57,992 nucleotides of DNA, from assembly GCF_015207255.1 (NCBI RefSeq), contig NZ_JADEXG010000028.1:1-57992 (forward strand). Direction: 5' to 3'. Under the pieces are notes generated by a model. It was not told where the DNA came from. It did no database searches and saw only the letters and a list, made by a program, of their open reading frames with translations. Position 1 is the stretch's first letter. The number at the start of each line of letters is the position of its first letter. Positions 7,752-16,750 of the stretch are shown one piece after another. This DNA is from Vasconcelosia minhoensis LEGE 07310. GTDB taxonomy: Bacteria > Cyanobacteriota > Cyanobacteriia > Phormidesmidales > Phormidesmidaceae. A program made the translations under genes and the position numbers.

Positions 7752-9266
7752 TTAGCTGGGGCTGGCAAGCTGTCTCAGGTGGCGGGTGAGGCCGGTTAGG
7801 AGCAGGCCTAAGATGAGCCACTGGAGTAGGATGGCTGCGATTGCAAAGCCGATGACGTCGGCATCGCCTAAGTAGGGATAGCCAAATAGGGTCCAGGCGA
7901 ACTGAGAGGCTGGAACGCGGTCGGGGTTGAGCTGCAAAATGCCGAGGACGATGGCGGGAATAAAGGCGATTACCAGGACAGTGACAGCCGCCCAGATTTG
8001 CGGATTGCGCAATTTAGCGGCAAAGATGCGCTGGGTTAGGGCAGCGTAGATCAGCAGTGCGCTGGTGGTTGAGATTGCAGATATCAGGGCAATGACTGCG
8101 GCCCCAGCTCGGTCGGCGGGCTCGCTGAGCAAGATAAACCAGGGGACGATGAGCGCGATCGCGACCAGGCAGTTAATCCCGATGGCTAGAACGGCTGGGC
8201 TTTTATCGGCCCAGATTAGCGGCTGCCAGCCCGAGCGGCCCATTCGGTAGCGCACCCAGTCGGCCAGCGCCTGTCGCGAGGGGGAGAGGGCAAAAGTCAG
8301 CACTAGGATAAAGACGGCACTGAGCAGGTACATCGCGATCGCGCCGCTGGTTGCACTGCTGACAGAAACTTGGCTAGATAGAAAAAAGCCCAGTCCTAAA
8401 ATTTCTAGATAGGCAACCAGCGCATAGCTCTGGCGCTTGCTCAGCAGGCTGGCGCTGGGTTGCCGAAAGCGCCGTCTGAGCACCCGCCAGCAGAGTGCTG
8501 TGAATAGCCCCACGTTGATCAGAGTAAAGCCGTGCGACAGGAGCCAATTTTGATTGATCGGCAAATAGCTCCATTCCACCACGCTATTCACGTCCCATTC
8601 TGGCCGCTGCGGTAGCAGCGGCTGCCAGGTCACCAGCTGATTCCAGAGCATAAACATCGGCACCAGTGTCGTCAGCGTCAGCCCAGCAAACACAAAGGCC
8701 GATAGCGACTGTGGCCCTACTACACCCGAGCTACCGCCCTGTAAGCCCACCAGCATGGCCAGACTAAAGAAGAGGACAGCTCCGGCAGCCAGCATCAGGT
8801 AGTAGCTCAGTAGCAGCAGCGGCGATATCTGGCCAGACGCGATCGCGGCGGCCCCATGCAGCGGTACGGCTACTAATATGCTGAGATAGGCCAGCAGCGG
8901 CACCCCTAGCAGCTTGCCCAAAAGAATTTCCTGACTGGGGCGCGGACTGGAGCGAACAAAGCTCAGCGTGCCGCGCTTCTGCTCCTGCATCAGGTCAATG
9001 ATGATAAAAAAGGTGCCGCTGGTAAACAGCACATAGGGCAGCGTCCAGGTTAGGGCGTTCCAGATCAGATACCACTGTTTCTCATAATCAATCTCTCCCA
9101 GGGGTGGTGTCCGCGCATTCTCATGGCAGATCAGCCAGATTAGGCCCTGCACCAGCAGCGACAGCCCAACCGCCGCTATCAAGCTGCGGGGTTTCAGCCG
9201 CCCTCGACATTCCCGCAGCAGCTGCGGATTCCAGTCGCCCAGTTGATTAATCCAGGTAGAAGTCAT
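7752..9266 (-). CDS. ABC-2 type exporter, membrane permease subunit
   Basis: Permease of 504 residues with about a dozen hydrophobic helices. It opens with a soluble segment (NPQLLRECRGRLKPRSL) that leads into the first helix, and has the segment EQKRGTLSFVRSSPRPSQEI, whose E-x-x-x-G-T-L-x-x-x-x-x-S-P pattern is the coupling region of ABC-2 membrane subunits. It lies 100 nt downstream of the ATP-binding subunit on the same strand, so the two form one exporter. Substrate cannot be read; relatives include gliding-motility and drug or lipid exporters. A dispersed G-rich repeat occupies the gap between the two genes. Confidence 0.85.
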   Translation of the reverse strand: MTSTWINQLGDWNPQLLRECRGRLKPRSLIAAVGLSLLVQGLIWLICHENARTPPLGEIDYEKQWYLIWNALTWTLPYVLFTSGTFFIIIDLMQEQKRGTLSFVRSSPRPSQEILLGKLLGVPLLAYLSILVAVPLHGAAAIASGQISPLLLLSYYLMLAAGAVLFFSLAMLVGLQGGSSGVVGPQSLSAFVFAGLTLTTLVPMFMLWNQLVTWQPLLPQRPEWDVNSVVEWSYLPINQNWLLSHGFTLINVGLFTALCWRVLRRRFRQPSASLLSKRQSYALVAYLEILGLGFFLSSQVSVSSATSGAIAMYLLSAVFILVLTFALSPSRQALADWVRYRMGRSGWQPLIWADKSPAVLAIGINCLVAIALIVPWFILLSEPADRAGAAVIALISAISTTSALLIYAALTQRIFAAKLRNPQIWAAVTVLVIAFIPAIVLGILQLNPDRVPASQFAWTLFGYPYLGDADVIGFAIAAILLQWLILGLLLTGLTRHLRQLASPS

Positions 9267-9312
9267 CGGCTATCTATAAATAACTGTTAACACCGAAAAT
9301 CGTCACCAAAAT

Positions 9313-9372
9313 AACCCAGTTACTCGTTCACCCCTTTACCCCATTACCCGATCACCCCATTACTCCCTACGC
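9313..9372. repeat. Dispersed GGGGTGAT-type repeat between the ABC genes
   Basis: CACCCCATTACTCC-type units on the plus strand (GGAGTAATGGGGTGATCGGG on the minus strand) fill the gap between the ATPase and permease genes. They belong to the same family as the arrays at 38470-38550, 46332-46361 and 54672-54775. Confidence 0.65.
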
Positions 9373-10335
9373 CGTCTTCTGATAACCCAATTTGATAAAG
9401 ATATCCTCCAGCGTCTCCTGCGTCTGGTGAAACTCGGTAATCGCGTGACCGGACTGGATCAGCGATCGCAGCACCTCCGCCAGCTCCACATCTGTTCCGG
9501 CAAAGGCAAAGCCTATTTTTTGGTCGGGCAGGACTTCGCAAACCTGGACTCCGTCAAACGCCTGGACCGCCGTCTGCAAAGCTGCGGCCTCGCCTAGGCT
9601 GGCGGTAATAATCCGCCGCTGGCTATCGCGGCCATAGAGCGCTCGCAGCTGCGAACTTTCGACCAGGCGTCCCTGCTCCATAATCCCAATAGCGGTGCAG
9701 AAGTCCTCCAGATCGCTGAGGATATGGGATGAAATTAAAATCGTCATGCCCTGCCGCTGGAGTGCCTTAATGGTCTGGCGATACTGAATGCGGGCAATTG
9801 GATCGAGGCCTGAGACGGGTTCGTCCAGCAGCAGTAGGGTAGGCCGGTGGATGACGGTACGCGCTAGGCTGAGGCGCTGTTTCATGCCCCGAGAAAGCTG
9901 ACGAATAGGGCTACGCTGCTTATCTTCTAAACTGACTAGCTCAATGACTTCTTGAATACGCTGGGTAAGCGTAGGCTCCTTCAGGTAGTAGAGGCGGGCG
10001 AAGTAGTCGAGGTAGTCCCATACCGTCAGGTCGTCGTAGAGCGGAAAGTCATCGGGCAAAAAGCCGATCTGCTGCTTGATGCTGGGATTGGCCTGGTCGC
10101 GAATCAGCCGCTGTCCGCCAATGTGGATTTCGCCAGCGGTGGGCTCGTCGATGGTGGCCAGCATTCGGATCAGGGTGGTCTTACCCGCGCCGTTAGGGCC
10201 AATCAGCCCGTAAATTTCGCCTGGCGAAATCTGCAAGTTCACTGCGGCGACAGCATTCTGGTCGTCGAACTGCTTGGTCAGCTGAGTCGTTTCGACAATC
10301 AGCTGAGTGGTTTCGACAGCTGGAGCTTCGGTCAT
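9367..10335 (-). CDS. ABC-2 type exporter, ATP-binding subunit
   Basis: ATPase of 322 residues. Walker A GPNGAGKTT is at 46-54, the signature LSRGM at 147-151, Walker B LLLLDEP at 167-173, then the D-loop SGLD and an H-loop in ISSHILSDL. The C-terminal extension (about residues 230-322) is the usual regulatory tail of CcmA/GldA-type ATPases. It energises the permease encoded next. The first 20 residues contain a repeated T-T-Q-L-(I/T) phrase of no known function. The gene is divergent from the polyamine genes; the 235-nt intergenic space (10336-10570) carries no feature I can support. Confidence 0.92.
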   Translation of the reverse strand: MTEAPAVETTQLIVETTQLTKQFDDQNAVAAVNLQISPGEIYGLIGPNGAGKTTLIRMLATIDEPTAGEIHIGGQRLIRDQANPSIKQQIGFLPDDFPLYDDLTVWDYLDYFARLYYLKEPTLTQRIQEVIELVSLEDKQRSPIRQLSRGMKQRLSLARTVIHRPTLLLLDEPVSGLDPIARIQYRQTIKALQRQGMTILISSHILSDLEDFCTAIGIMEQGRLVESSQLRALYGRDSQRRIITASLGEAAALQTAVQAFDGVQVCEVLPDQKIGFAFAGTDVELAEVLRSLIQSGHAITEFHQTQETLEDIFIKLGYQKTA

Positions 10336-10570
10336 GGAATCGCCCTCTACCGGTTCGACTGTTATACCGTACCCGAGTCCAGGCTTCCCGACCAGACGGC
10401 GGTTCTTTCAGCCCGGTAGCGCTGGAGCCGAGATCGCTCACCAGGGGGAGTACACTGAAGGGCGTTTGTCTGTAACTCCATTAACTGAGTCCTCGGTGCC
10501 CCTGAGCCGCCCCCTTAATCGTTAGACTTTAAAGACCTATCCTGAACCGTTAAACCTACCCTGATTTGCC

Positions 10571-11869
10571 ATGAAATCGCTTGGACGCCACATACTAGTT
10601 GAGTTTCACGGTTGCTCTGCCGAAATTCTAAACGATGTTCCCCGGATCGAGAGCAGTATGCTCGACGCCGCTAAGGAAGCGGGGGCGACGATTATTAGCT
10701 CAGTCTTTCATCATTTTTCACCGTTTGGCGTGTCTGGCGTGGTGGTGATTCAGGAAAGCCATCTGGCTATTCATACCTGGCCTGAATATCGCTATGCGGC
10801 GGTGGACCTGTTTACCTGCGGCTATTCGGTTAGCCCCTGGGTATCTTACGAAAGCCTCAAGGCTGCCTTCCAGGCGGAACACGGCTCGGCGATTGAGCTG
10901 AATCGCGGCCAGCTGGAGCTGCTGGAAAAATCCGACATCGACCTGGGCGACCTGCGCGACCAGGCGACGCAGAAGCTGATGCCGCCTAAAATCAGCCGCA
11001 GCGTTTGGTTTACGGACAAAAACGAAAACATTGCCCTCTCAATTCGGCATAAGGGCGATCGCATTTTTCAAGAAAGATCGCCTTACCAGCTGGTTGAGAT
11101 CTTCGACACCTTTAAGTACGGCAAAATGCTCACCGTTGACAAGATGGTGATGTGTAGCGAAAAAGACGAGAAAGCCTACCACGAGATGATCATCCACGTG
11201 CCGCTGCTGACCAATCCCGGTGTTCGAGAGGTGCTGGTGATTGGCGGTGGCGACGGCGGCAGCGTGCGCGAAATTTTGCGCCATCCCCAGGTGGAAAAGG
11301 TGACCATGGTAGAAATCGATGAAGTGGTGGTGCGGGCTTCGCGGCAGTTTTTACCGTCTCTTTCGTCATCGCTGGACGACCCTAAGCTAGAGCTGAAGAT
11401 TGCCGATGGCATTGACTATGTTAGGGAGGCTGCCGACGAGAGCTTTGACATGGTGGTAGTCGATTCCTCTGACCCGGTAGGGCCGTCGGAAGGGCTGTTT
11501 AACCCGTCTTTTTATAAAGATGTCTACCGCTGCCTGCGACCCGGCGGTGTAATGACTGCCCAGAGCGAGTCACCCCGCTTTAACCAAGAGGCTTTCGTAG
11601 ACCTGAACCACTGCCTCAAGGGAATTTTTCAACCCGACAGCGTCCATTGCTACTTGGCCTTTATCCAAACCTACCCCACCGGCATGTGGAGCTTCACCTA
11701 CTGCTCCAAAGACGGCACGCATCCGCTGCAGGACTTTGACCCGGTGACAGCGGCTGAGTTTTCGGCCCAGCACGACCTTCAGTACTACAACAGTGGCATC
11801 CATCAGGCCGCCTTTTGCCTGCCCACGTTCATTCAAACGATGCTCAATGTCCAACAAAGTGCCCAGTAA
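10571..11869 (+). CDS. speDE: Fused S-adenosylmethionine decarboxylase - spermidine synthase (SpeD-SpeE)
   Basis: A single 432-residue polypeptide that joins two consecutive polyamine enzymes. Residues 1-130 are a class 1b prokaryotic AdoMet decarboxylase. Self-cleavage would occur between Glu62 and Ser63 in [12 protein letters not shown], making the pyruvoyl group; His68 and Cys83 (FTCG) match the processing and proton-donor residues. Residues 140-420 are an aminopropyltransferase: GGGDGG at 225-230 binds decarboxylated AdoMet, VEID ends at 250, and [10 protein letters not shown] around Asp298/Asp301 holds the catalytic aspartate. Fusing the two would pass unstable decarboxylated AdoMet straight to the transferase. 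The stop codon lies 23 nt inside the next gene, which points to translational coupling. The acceptor (putrescine or agmatine) is not settled. Confidence 0.93.
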   Translation: MKSLGRHILVEFHGCSAEILNDVPRIESSMLDAAKEAGATIISSVFHHFSPFGVSGVVVIQESHLAIHTWPEYRYAAVDLFTCGYSVSPWVSYESLKAAFQAEHGSAIELNRGQLELLEKSDIDLGDLRDQATQKLMPPKISRSVWFTDKNENIALSIRHKGDRIFQERSPYQLVEIFDTFKYGKMLTVDKMVMCSEKDEKAYHEMIIHVPLLTNPGVREVLVIGGGDGGSVREILRHPQVEKVTMVEIDEVVVRASRQFLPSLSSSLDDPKLELKIADGIDYVREAADESFDMVVVDSSDPVGPSEGLFNPSFYKDVYRCLRPGGVMTAQSESPRFNQEAFVDLNHCLKGIFQPDSVHCYLAFIQTYPTGMWSFTYCSKDGTHPLQDFDPVTAAEFSAQHDLQYYNSGIHQAAFCLPTFIQTMLNVQQSAQ

Positions 11870-12911
11870 AGGGCCAGATAAAGCGACTATTCTCAAAACC
11901 TTCGATCCCAGTCAGGTCGGGCTAGAGAATGGCAATATCTTTGGCTTCCCGTTCGACTATGACACGGCGGATATTGTTGTCTTCGGGGTGCCCTGGGAGG
12001 TGACGGTCTCCTTCCACTCGGGTACCGCCCAGGGGCCGCAGTCGGTGCTGCAAGCCTCGCCCCAGCTCGACTTCTACGATTTAGACCATCCCGACGGCTG
12101 GAAGCAGGGCATCTATATGCCGCCGGTGCCGGACTGGATCGGGCAGCAGAATCTGGCGCTGCGATCGCGGGCCGCCACCGTCATTCAAGCTCTGGAAAGC
12201 GGTCAGCCCACCCCGGCAGATGCCCTAGCCGAAGTCAACCAGGGCGGCCAGCGGCTGAACGACTGGCTGCGCCAGCAGACCCGGGCGGCGCTCAAGCAGG
12301 GTAAAACAGTCGCGGTCATCGGCGGCGACCACAGCGTTCCTCTGGGCTGTTTGCAGGCTCTGGCCGAGCAGTACCCGGAGTTTGGCATTCTCCACATCGA
12401 CGCCCACTGCGACCTGCGCGATCGCTACCAGGGCTTTCGCTTTTCTCACGCCTCCATCATGCACAATGCGCTAGAAATTCCCCAGATTTCCAAGCTGGTC
12501 CAGGTCGGCATTCGCGATGTTTCACAGGTGGAGATAGACGCGATCGCGGCTGCAAACGGACGGGTCGTCACTCACTTCGACAGCCACCTGAAGCAGGCCC
12601 GATACGCAGGTACCCCCTGGCTCCAGCTCTGTCAGCAAATTGTGTCCGACCTGCCCCAGCAGGTCTACATCAGCTGTGATGTCGATGGTCTGGATCCCAA
12701 ACTTTGCCCCGGTACAGGCACCCCCGTCCCCGGCGGGCTGGAGCTGGAGGAAGCATTTTGTTTATTTCGAGAAGTGGTGAAGCGCGATCGCCAAATTATT
12801 GGCTTTGACCTCTGCGAAGTCGGCAATAGCGACTGGGACGGCAACGTCGGCGCTCGCATTGTCTACAAGTTGTGCAACCTGATCGGCTATCCAAACAGGG
12901 TAGAACAGTAA
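11847..12911 (+). CDS. speB: Agmatinase-family ureohydrolase
   Basis: Binuclear-manganese ureohydrolase of 354 residues. Metal ligands are visible in GGDHS (159-163), DAHCDLR (185-191) and SCDVDGLDP (276-284). Its start overlaps the end of the SpeD-SpeE gene by 23 nt; the ATG at 11847 is preferred to one 18 codons upstream, because those residues merely repeat the fusion gene's DNA in another frame. The simple reading is agmatine to putrescine plus urea. Given the overlap, an alternative is hydrolysis of N1-aminopropylagmatine to spermidine as in Thermus. Other ureohydrolases (guanidinase, arginase) share these ligands, so the substrate needs proof. Confidence 0.85.
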   Translation: MSNKVPSKGPDKATILKTFDPSQVGLENGNIFGFPFDYDTADIVVFGVPWEVTVSFHSGTAQGPQSVLQASPQLDFYDLDHPDGWKQGIYMPPVPDWIGQQNLALRSRAATVIQALESGQPTPADALAEVNQGGQRLNDWLRQQTRAALKQGKTVAVIGGDHSVPLGCLQALAEQYPEFGILHIDAHCDLRDRYQGFRFSHASIMHNALEIPQISKLVQVGIRDVSQVEIDAIAAANGRVVTHFDSHLKQARYAGTPWLQLCQQIVSDLPQQVYISCDVDGLDPKLCPGTGTPVPGGLELEEAFCLFREVVKRDRQIIGFDLCEVGNSDWDGNVGARIVYKLCNLIGYPNRVEQ

Positions 12912-13026
12912 AAGCCATAAACAAAAATGCCAATGTTTTAATGAATATCCTTTGAAACAATGGCTTATAGGGTTGACAGCTCACTGAACGCAAATCGGCC
13001 TGGAAATTTGACTTTGTAAACTCAAT

Positions 13027-13551
13027 ATGTATAAGTTTGCTCCAGCCTCAGAAAATGAGTCCATTGTGTTTGGGTCTAGCCGACCGGGATATACAAACGA
13101 ACAGGTCAACTTGTGGATTGAATTTATGCAAGCCCAGAATATTCAGCGCGTCTGCTGTTTGCTCACTGAATCTCAACTCAGCAGATACTCTGGTTTGCTC
13201 TATCTTTACCGAAAGACATTTGGAATCAACCAAATATGTTGGTCACCAGTGAAGGATTTTCACCTTGTCACAATTCAAGCCTGTACTCAGCAGATTCTGC
13301 CGTTTTTAAGACTTGCGGACCGGTGTCAAGAGAAAGTAGTTGTTCATTGTTCCGGTGGAATGGGTCGCACAGGTCACGTTTTGACAGCTTGGCTTGTAGC
13401 TGGAAGGGGGCTTTCTAACAAAGCAGCGATTTCTGCCGTGCGTAAAACTGGTAGAAATCCTTATGAAGCTGTTTTAGCTGCTCCGTTGCGAGGACGTAAT
13501 CCCTGGAGAGTTACGACAGATCTCAGTGCTTTGCTAAATGCATGCAAGTAG
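13027..13551 (+). CDS. Dual-specificity/tyrosine phosphatase family protein
   Basis: A 174-residue cysteine phosphatase. The P-loop VVHCSGGMGRTG places the nucleophile at Cys108 and the phosphate-binding Arg at 114; Asp77 in SPVKDFHL is the likely general acid. The size and layout resemble CDKN3-like and archaeal-type dual-specificity phosphatases rather than low-molecular-weight PTPs. It is unpaired with any kinase here. It sits 115 nt after speB with no good reason to share its transcript, and converges on a Uma2 gene with a 10-nt gap. Soluble, cytoplasmic. Substrate unknown. Confidence 0.85.
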   Translation: MYKFAPASENESIVFGSSRPGYTNEQVNLWIEFMQAQNIQRVCCLLTESQLSRYSGLLYLYRKTFGINQICWSPVKDFHLVTIQACTQQILPFLRLADRCQEKVVVHCSGGMGRTGHVLTAWLVAGRGLSNKAAISAVRKTGRNPYEAVLAAPLRGRNPWRVTTDLSALLNACK

Positions 13552-13561
13552 AGATTTTTGC

Positions 13562-14137
13562 TTACCAAATGTTGCCGATGGTCAGCGAGAAGCCGGGCAA
13601 AACATTTTCACCGTATATTACAGATAGATTTTCTAATAGTTCAATCGGCTTGCCTAGACGAAAAATGGCAACTCGCTTATTTTCGGGGTCAATTAGCCAT
13701 CCTAGCCGAGCTCCGTTTGCTTGATATTCGGTCATTTTGTTCAAAAGGTCTTCCCAGGTATCGCTGGGTGACATCAGTTCAACAACAAAATCCGGGCAAA
13801 GCGGCAAAAACCGTCTGCGCTGCTCCGGGCTGAGGCCCTCCCATTTGGCTTGAGGAATCCAGGCAGCGTCGGGGGAGCGCTCGGCTCCGTTGGGCAGCTT
13901 AAACCCCGTGGAAGAATCAAAAACGACGCCTAGCTTAGCCTGGCGGTTCCAGAGGGCCAGTTCTAAATTGATGTCAGAATTTCGCTTGCCGGTTTCACCA
14001 CCCGTTGGGGACATTATGGCGAGTTCTCCAGTGGCGCTGCGCTCAAGCCTGAGTTCTGGATTTTTTGCACATAGGTCATAGAACTGATCGTCGCTCAGGC
14101 AAATGACGGGGCTGAGATCAAGCAGTATAGCTGCCAT
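13562..14137 (-). CDS. Uma2 family (DUF820) endonuclease-like protein
   Basis: A second Uma2 protein, 191 residues, of the longer subtype that begins with a DQFYDLC segment. Recognisable pieces: LAIMSPTGGETGKRN, RSPDAAWIPQAKW (acidic active-site residue), LCPDFVVELMSPSDTW (the E of the PD-(D/E)XK core), then KMTEYQANGARLGWLIDP. No catalytic lysine follows the E, as is usual for Uma2. The phosphatase and this gene are convergent. Function is unknown for the family beyond nuclease-fold membership. Confidence 0.87.
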   Translation of the reverse strand: MAAILLDLSPVICLSDDQFYDLCAKNPELRLERSATGELAIMSPTGGETGKRNSDINLELALWNRQAKLGVVFDSSTGFKLPNGAERSPDAAWIPQAKWEGLSPEQRRRFLPLCPDFVVELMSPSDTWEDLLNKMTEYQANGARLGWLIDPENKRVAIFRLGKPIELLENLSVIYGENVLPGFSLTIGNIW

Positions 14138-14297
14138 AGGCTAATAAAGCTCCCTTGTATGAGTATGAATAAATGCGTACCAAAACACAAAATCTACATA
14201 GGAATTTTGGGATAGCTAAAGACTTATTTCAAAGACCCCAGGGTGGGTAATTTAGGGGCGCTTGAGCACAGCCAAAGCTATTATATATGCTATAGCT

Positions 14298-14894
14298 ATG
14301 ATCCTGAACGAACCGACCCCACGATTGGCTCATGCAATGGACTTCATCCATCAAACTGATAAAGTAGAAGTTGTTCCCTACAATCTAAAGTGGCGAGAAT
14401 CGTTTGAGACCGAGTCAAAAAGCATCGCTGACGCTTTAGGTGATAGCGTTGTCGCCATTCACCATATCGGCAGTACGGCGATTCCGGGTATCTATGCCAA
14501 GCCAATTATCGATCTGCTGGCAGAAGCTCAGGATCTTCAGAAAATAGACCATAACAGCTCAGCTTTAGAGTCGCTGGGCTATGCTGCTATGGGTGAGTTT
14601 GGCATTCCCGGTCGCCGTTATTTTCGCAAAGACAACCCAGATGGTGATAGAACGCATCATCTTCACATTTTCGAAGTGGGTTCAGCGCAGGTAGAGCGCC
14701 ACCTGACCTTCCGAGACTATATGATCGCCCATCCTCTAGATGCTCACAAGTACAGCGAGCTCAAGCGTAAATTAGCAAAGCAGCATAGACACAGTATAGA
14801 GAAATACATGGACGGTAAAGATGGCTTTATCAAGGAAATGGACAGTAATGCAACCCGGTGGCGAAACCAACAGATTAATCCAAATCGCTCATAG
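14298..14894 (+). CDS. GrpB family (UPF0157) nucleotidyltransferase-like protein
   Basis: A protein of about 198 residues in the GrpB/UPF0157 family, which has a nucleotidyltransferase fold. Diagnostic pieces are VEVVPYNLKW, IHHIGSTAIPGIYAKPIIDL (H-I-G-S-T-[AS]-[VI]-P-G) and the THHLHIFE strand. The start is uncertain: the ATGs at 14298 and 14337 are both in frame, the family core begins just after the second, and no ribosome-binding site decides between them. The biochemical function of the family is not established; some members resemble adenylyl- or dephospho-CoA-related transferases. Stand-alone. Confidence 0.82.
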   Translation: MILNEPTPRLAHAMDFIHQTDKVEVVPYNLKWRESFETESKSIADALGDSVVAIHHIGSTAIPGIYAKPIIDLLAEAQDLQKIDHNSSALESLGYAAMGEFGIPGRRYFRKDNPDGDRTHHLHIFEVGSAQVERHLTFRDYMIAHPLDAHKYSELKRKLAKQHRHSIEKYMDGKDGFIKEMDSNATRWRNQQINPNRS

Positions 14895-15020
14895 GTTGGC
14901 CAGTAAAATTAATCACGCTTGCTTGAAAAAGATGTCGCTGGGCGGGAGGTCATCGCTGGGGACAAGGACGGCTGCTTCTATTGTGAAGAAACCGATCGGC
15001 GACGGTCACCTTTGCTGGGC

Positions 15021-15341
15021 CTATGTCGAAGGGAGGGGAGCTCCAGCTGAGAATAGGGCAATCAGCGTAATCACGCCAGCAATCACCATCAGGCCAGCGG
15101 GCATAAACTTGCGGGTTTTGACCAGACGAATGATAAACACAATCACCAGCACTAGGGTGACAATTTGCGCGAGTAAAAGTCCTACCGGATTGCCACCGCT
15201 ATAGAGGACCGCGCCGGCAATCAGCAGCAAGCCACTGACGATGCCGGAAATTAAGGAAATCTTGCTGCCCGCCTTGGTGTAGCCGAGAACGCCGCCAATC
15301 ACAGCCAGCAGACCGTAAGCGAGAGTGATGAGGATAGGCAT
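15021..15341 (-). CDS. TMEM14 family small membrane protein
   Basis: A 106-residue protein with four hydrophobic helices and short glycine-rich loops. GGVLGYTKAGSKISLISG is the hallmark of the TMEM14/UPF0136 family, whose eukaryotic members (FAX1, TMEM14C) move fatty acids or porphyrin precursors across organelle membranes. In cyanobacteria the location would be thylakoid or plasma membrane and the cargo is unproven. It is divergent from the DUF815 ATPase, 51 nt apart. Start at 15341 fits the first helix. Confidence 0.82.
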   Translation of the reverse strand: MPILITLAYGLLAVIGGVLGYTKAGSKISLISGIVSGLLLIAGAVLYSGGNPVGLLLAQIVTLVLVIVFIIRLVKTRKFMPAGLMVIAGVITLIALFSAGAPLPST

Positions 15342-15392
15342 AGGCGTAAGGCTGGTAGGCTAGGAGGGCTATCAGGTTGGAACGGGCGGAAA

Positions 15393-16706
15393 ATGGGTGA
15401 ACTAAAGCAAAGGAAGATCGGACTGGGTCAAGACGCGATCGCAGCTATCTCATCCTACCGCCAGCAGGCCGCTTCCCTCCTACTTTACCAGGCAGTATTA
15501 GCGGATCGAATCGGTCAGGCCTTTTTACAGCTACTGGCCGCTTTAACGCAAGGTTCCGCAGCCGACATCCTCAGCGCTTACGGGGACTGGTTTCAGGCGC
15601 TAGCGGCGGGACAGCAGAGCTGGCAGCAGCACCTGGTTAATCGTATTTTGCAGGCTGAAAATCCGTTGACGAGCCAGCTGACGAATCCAAACCAGGCGCT
15701 GGTCGAGGCGGCCCGACACGATTTGCAGATTCTGCAAACCCTCTATAGCTGTGAGCCGCAGCAGGTGGCGCAGTGGGTAGAGATGGGGGGCGCGCGATCT
15801 CATCTCCCGGCCTGGACAGTACCAACCGCAGACCTGCCCGTCACATTTCCTGACCTGCCCGACTGGCGAGAGGGCTTGGATGAGCTGATGGACTATTACC
15901 GCGCTCAGGGTACGGGCCTGCTGGCTCAGTTCAAAGCCCTGCGCTGGCAGCAGGGCGAGCTGATCGGCATCCCTCACGCGGATCCGATCCGGCTCGATCA
16001 GCTGGCGGGCTATGACAGGCCGAAGCAGCAGCTGATTCAGAATACGCGGTTTTTGCTGGCAGGCTATGCGGCGCTGCACATGCTGCTCTACGGCAGTCGC
16101 GGCTCGGGCAAGTCCTCGCTGGTTAAGGCACTGCTGAACGAGTACGGCAGCCAGGGACTGCGGCTGATTGAGGTGGCCCCAGAGCAGATGCGGGATTTGC
16201 CGCTGATTGTCGAACGGCTACGCGCCGCGCCGCAAAAGTTCATTATCTTTGTAGACGACCTGTCCTTTGAATCCGATGATGAGGCGTTCAAGGCCTTAAA
16301 GCGGGTGCTGGAGGGTAGCGTCACAGCACGGCCTCAGAACGTGGTGGTCTATGCCACCTCCAACCGGCGGCACCTGGTGCGCGAATTTTTTGACGAACGC
16401 CCGTCGCCGGGTCAGGCTGAAGAACTTCAAGCGTGGGATACGTTACAGGAAAAGCTGTCCTTTAGCGATCGCTTTGGTCTGACCTTGACCTTTGAACCGG
16501 CAGACCAGCCGACCTACTTAACCATTGTCAGGCATCTAGCAAAACAGGCCGGGATTAGGCTAGAGCCGACTGATCTCGACCATCGGGCGCGTCAGTGGGC
16601 CACCCGTCACAACGGCCGTTCAGGCCGCAGCGCCCGGCAGTTTGTTGATTTTTTGCAGGCCGAGCTGGCTTTGCAGTGGGAAGCTTCGTCGTCAGTGGTA
16701 CCGTAG
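15393..16706 (+). CDS. DUF815 AAA-type ATPase
   Basis: A 437-residue P-loop ATPase of the DUF815 family. Residues 1-200 form a helical N-terminal region with no named domain. The ATPase follows: LLYGSRGSGKSSLVKALL (Walker A near 234-242), IIFVDDLSFE (Walker B near 284-291), a sensor asparagine in VVVYATSNRRHLV, then RFGLTLTFEPAD and a helical lid with GRSGRSARQF. It reads like a clamp-loader/AAA+ relative. Role unproven. A TAXI-type binding protein follows 44 nt downstream on the same strand and may be cotranscribed. Confidence 0.85.
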   Translation: MGELKQRKIGLGQDAIAAISSYRQQAASLLLYQAVLADRIGQAFLQLLAALTQGSAADILSAYGDWFQALAAGQQSWQQHLVNRILQAENPLTSQLTNPNQALVEAARHDLQILQTLYSCEPQQVAQWVEMGGARSHLPAWTVPTADLPVTFPDLPDWREGLDELMDYYRAQGTGLLAQFKALRWQQGELIGIPHADPIRLDQLAGYDRPKQQLIQNTRFLLAGYAALHMLLYGSRGSGKSSLVKALLNEYGSQGLRLIEVAPEQMRDLPLIVERLRAAPQKFIIFVDDLSFESDDEAFKALKRVLEGSVTARPQNVVVYATSNRRHLVREFFDERPSPGQAEELQAWDTLQEKLSFSDRFGLTLTFEPADQPTYLTIVRHLAKQAGIRLEPTDLDHRARQWATRHNGRSGRSARQFVDFLQAELALQWEASSSVVP

Positions 16707-16750
16707 GCTTAGAGCCCACAGTTGGGTCTGAAGGACGGCCGGGAAAGGTC

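Noticed and set aside
9952-10419. Plus-strand open frame opposite the ABC ATPase gene
   Set aside because: It is the complement of the Walker-motif gene; no independent signals.
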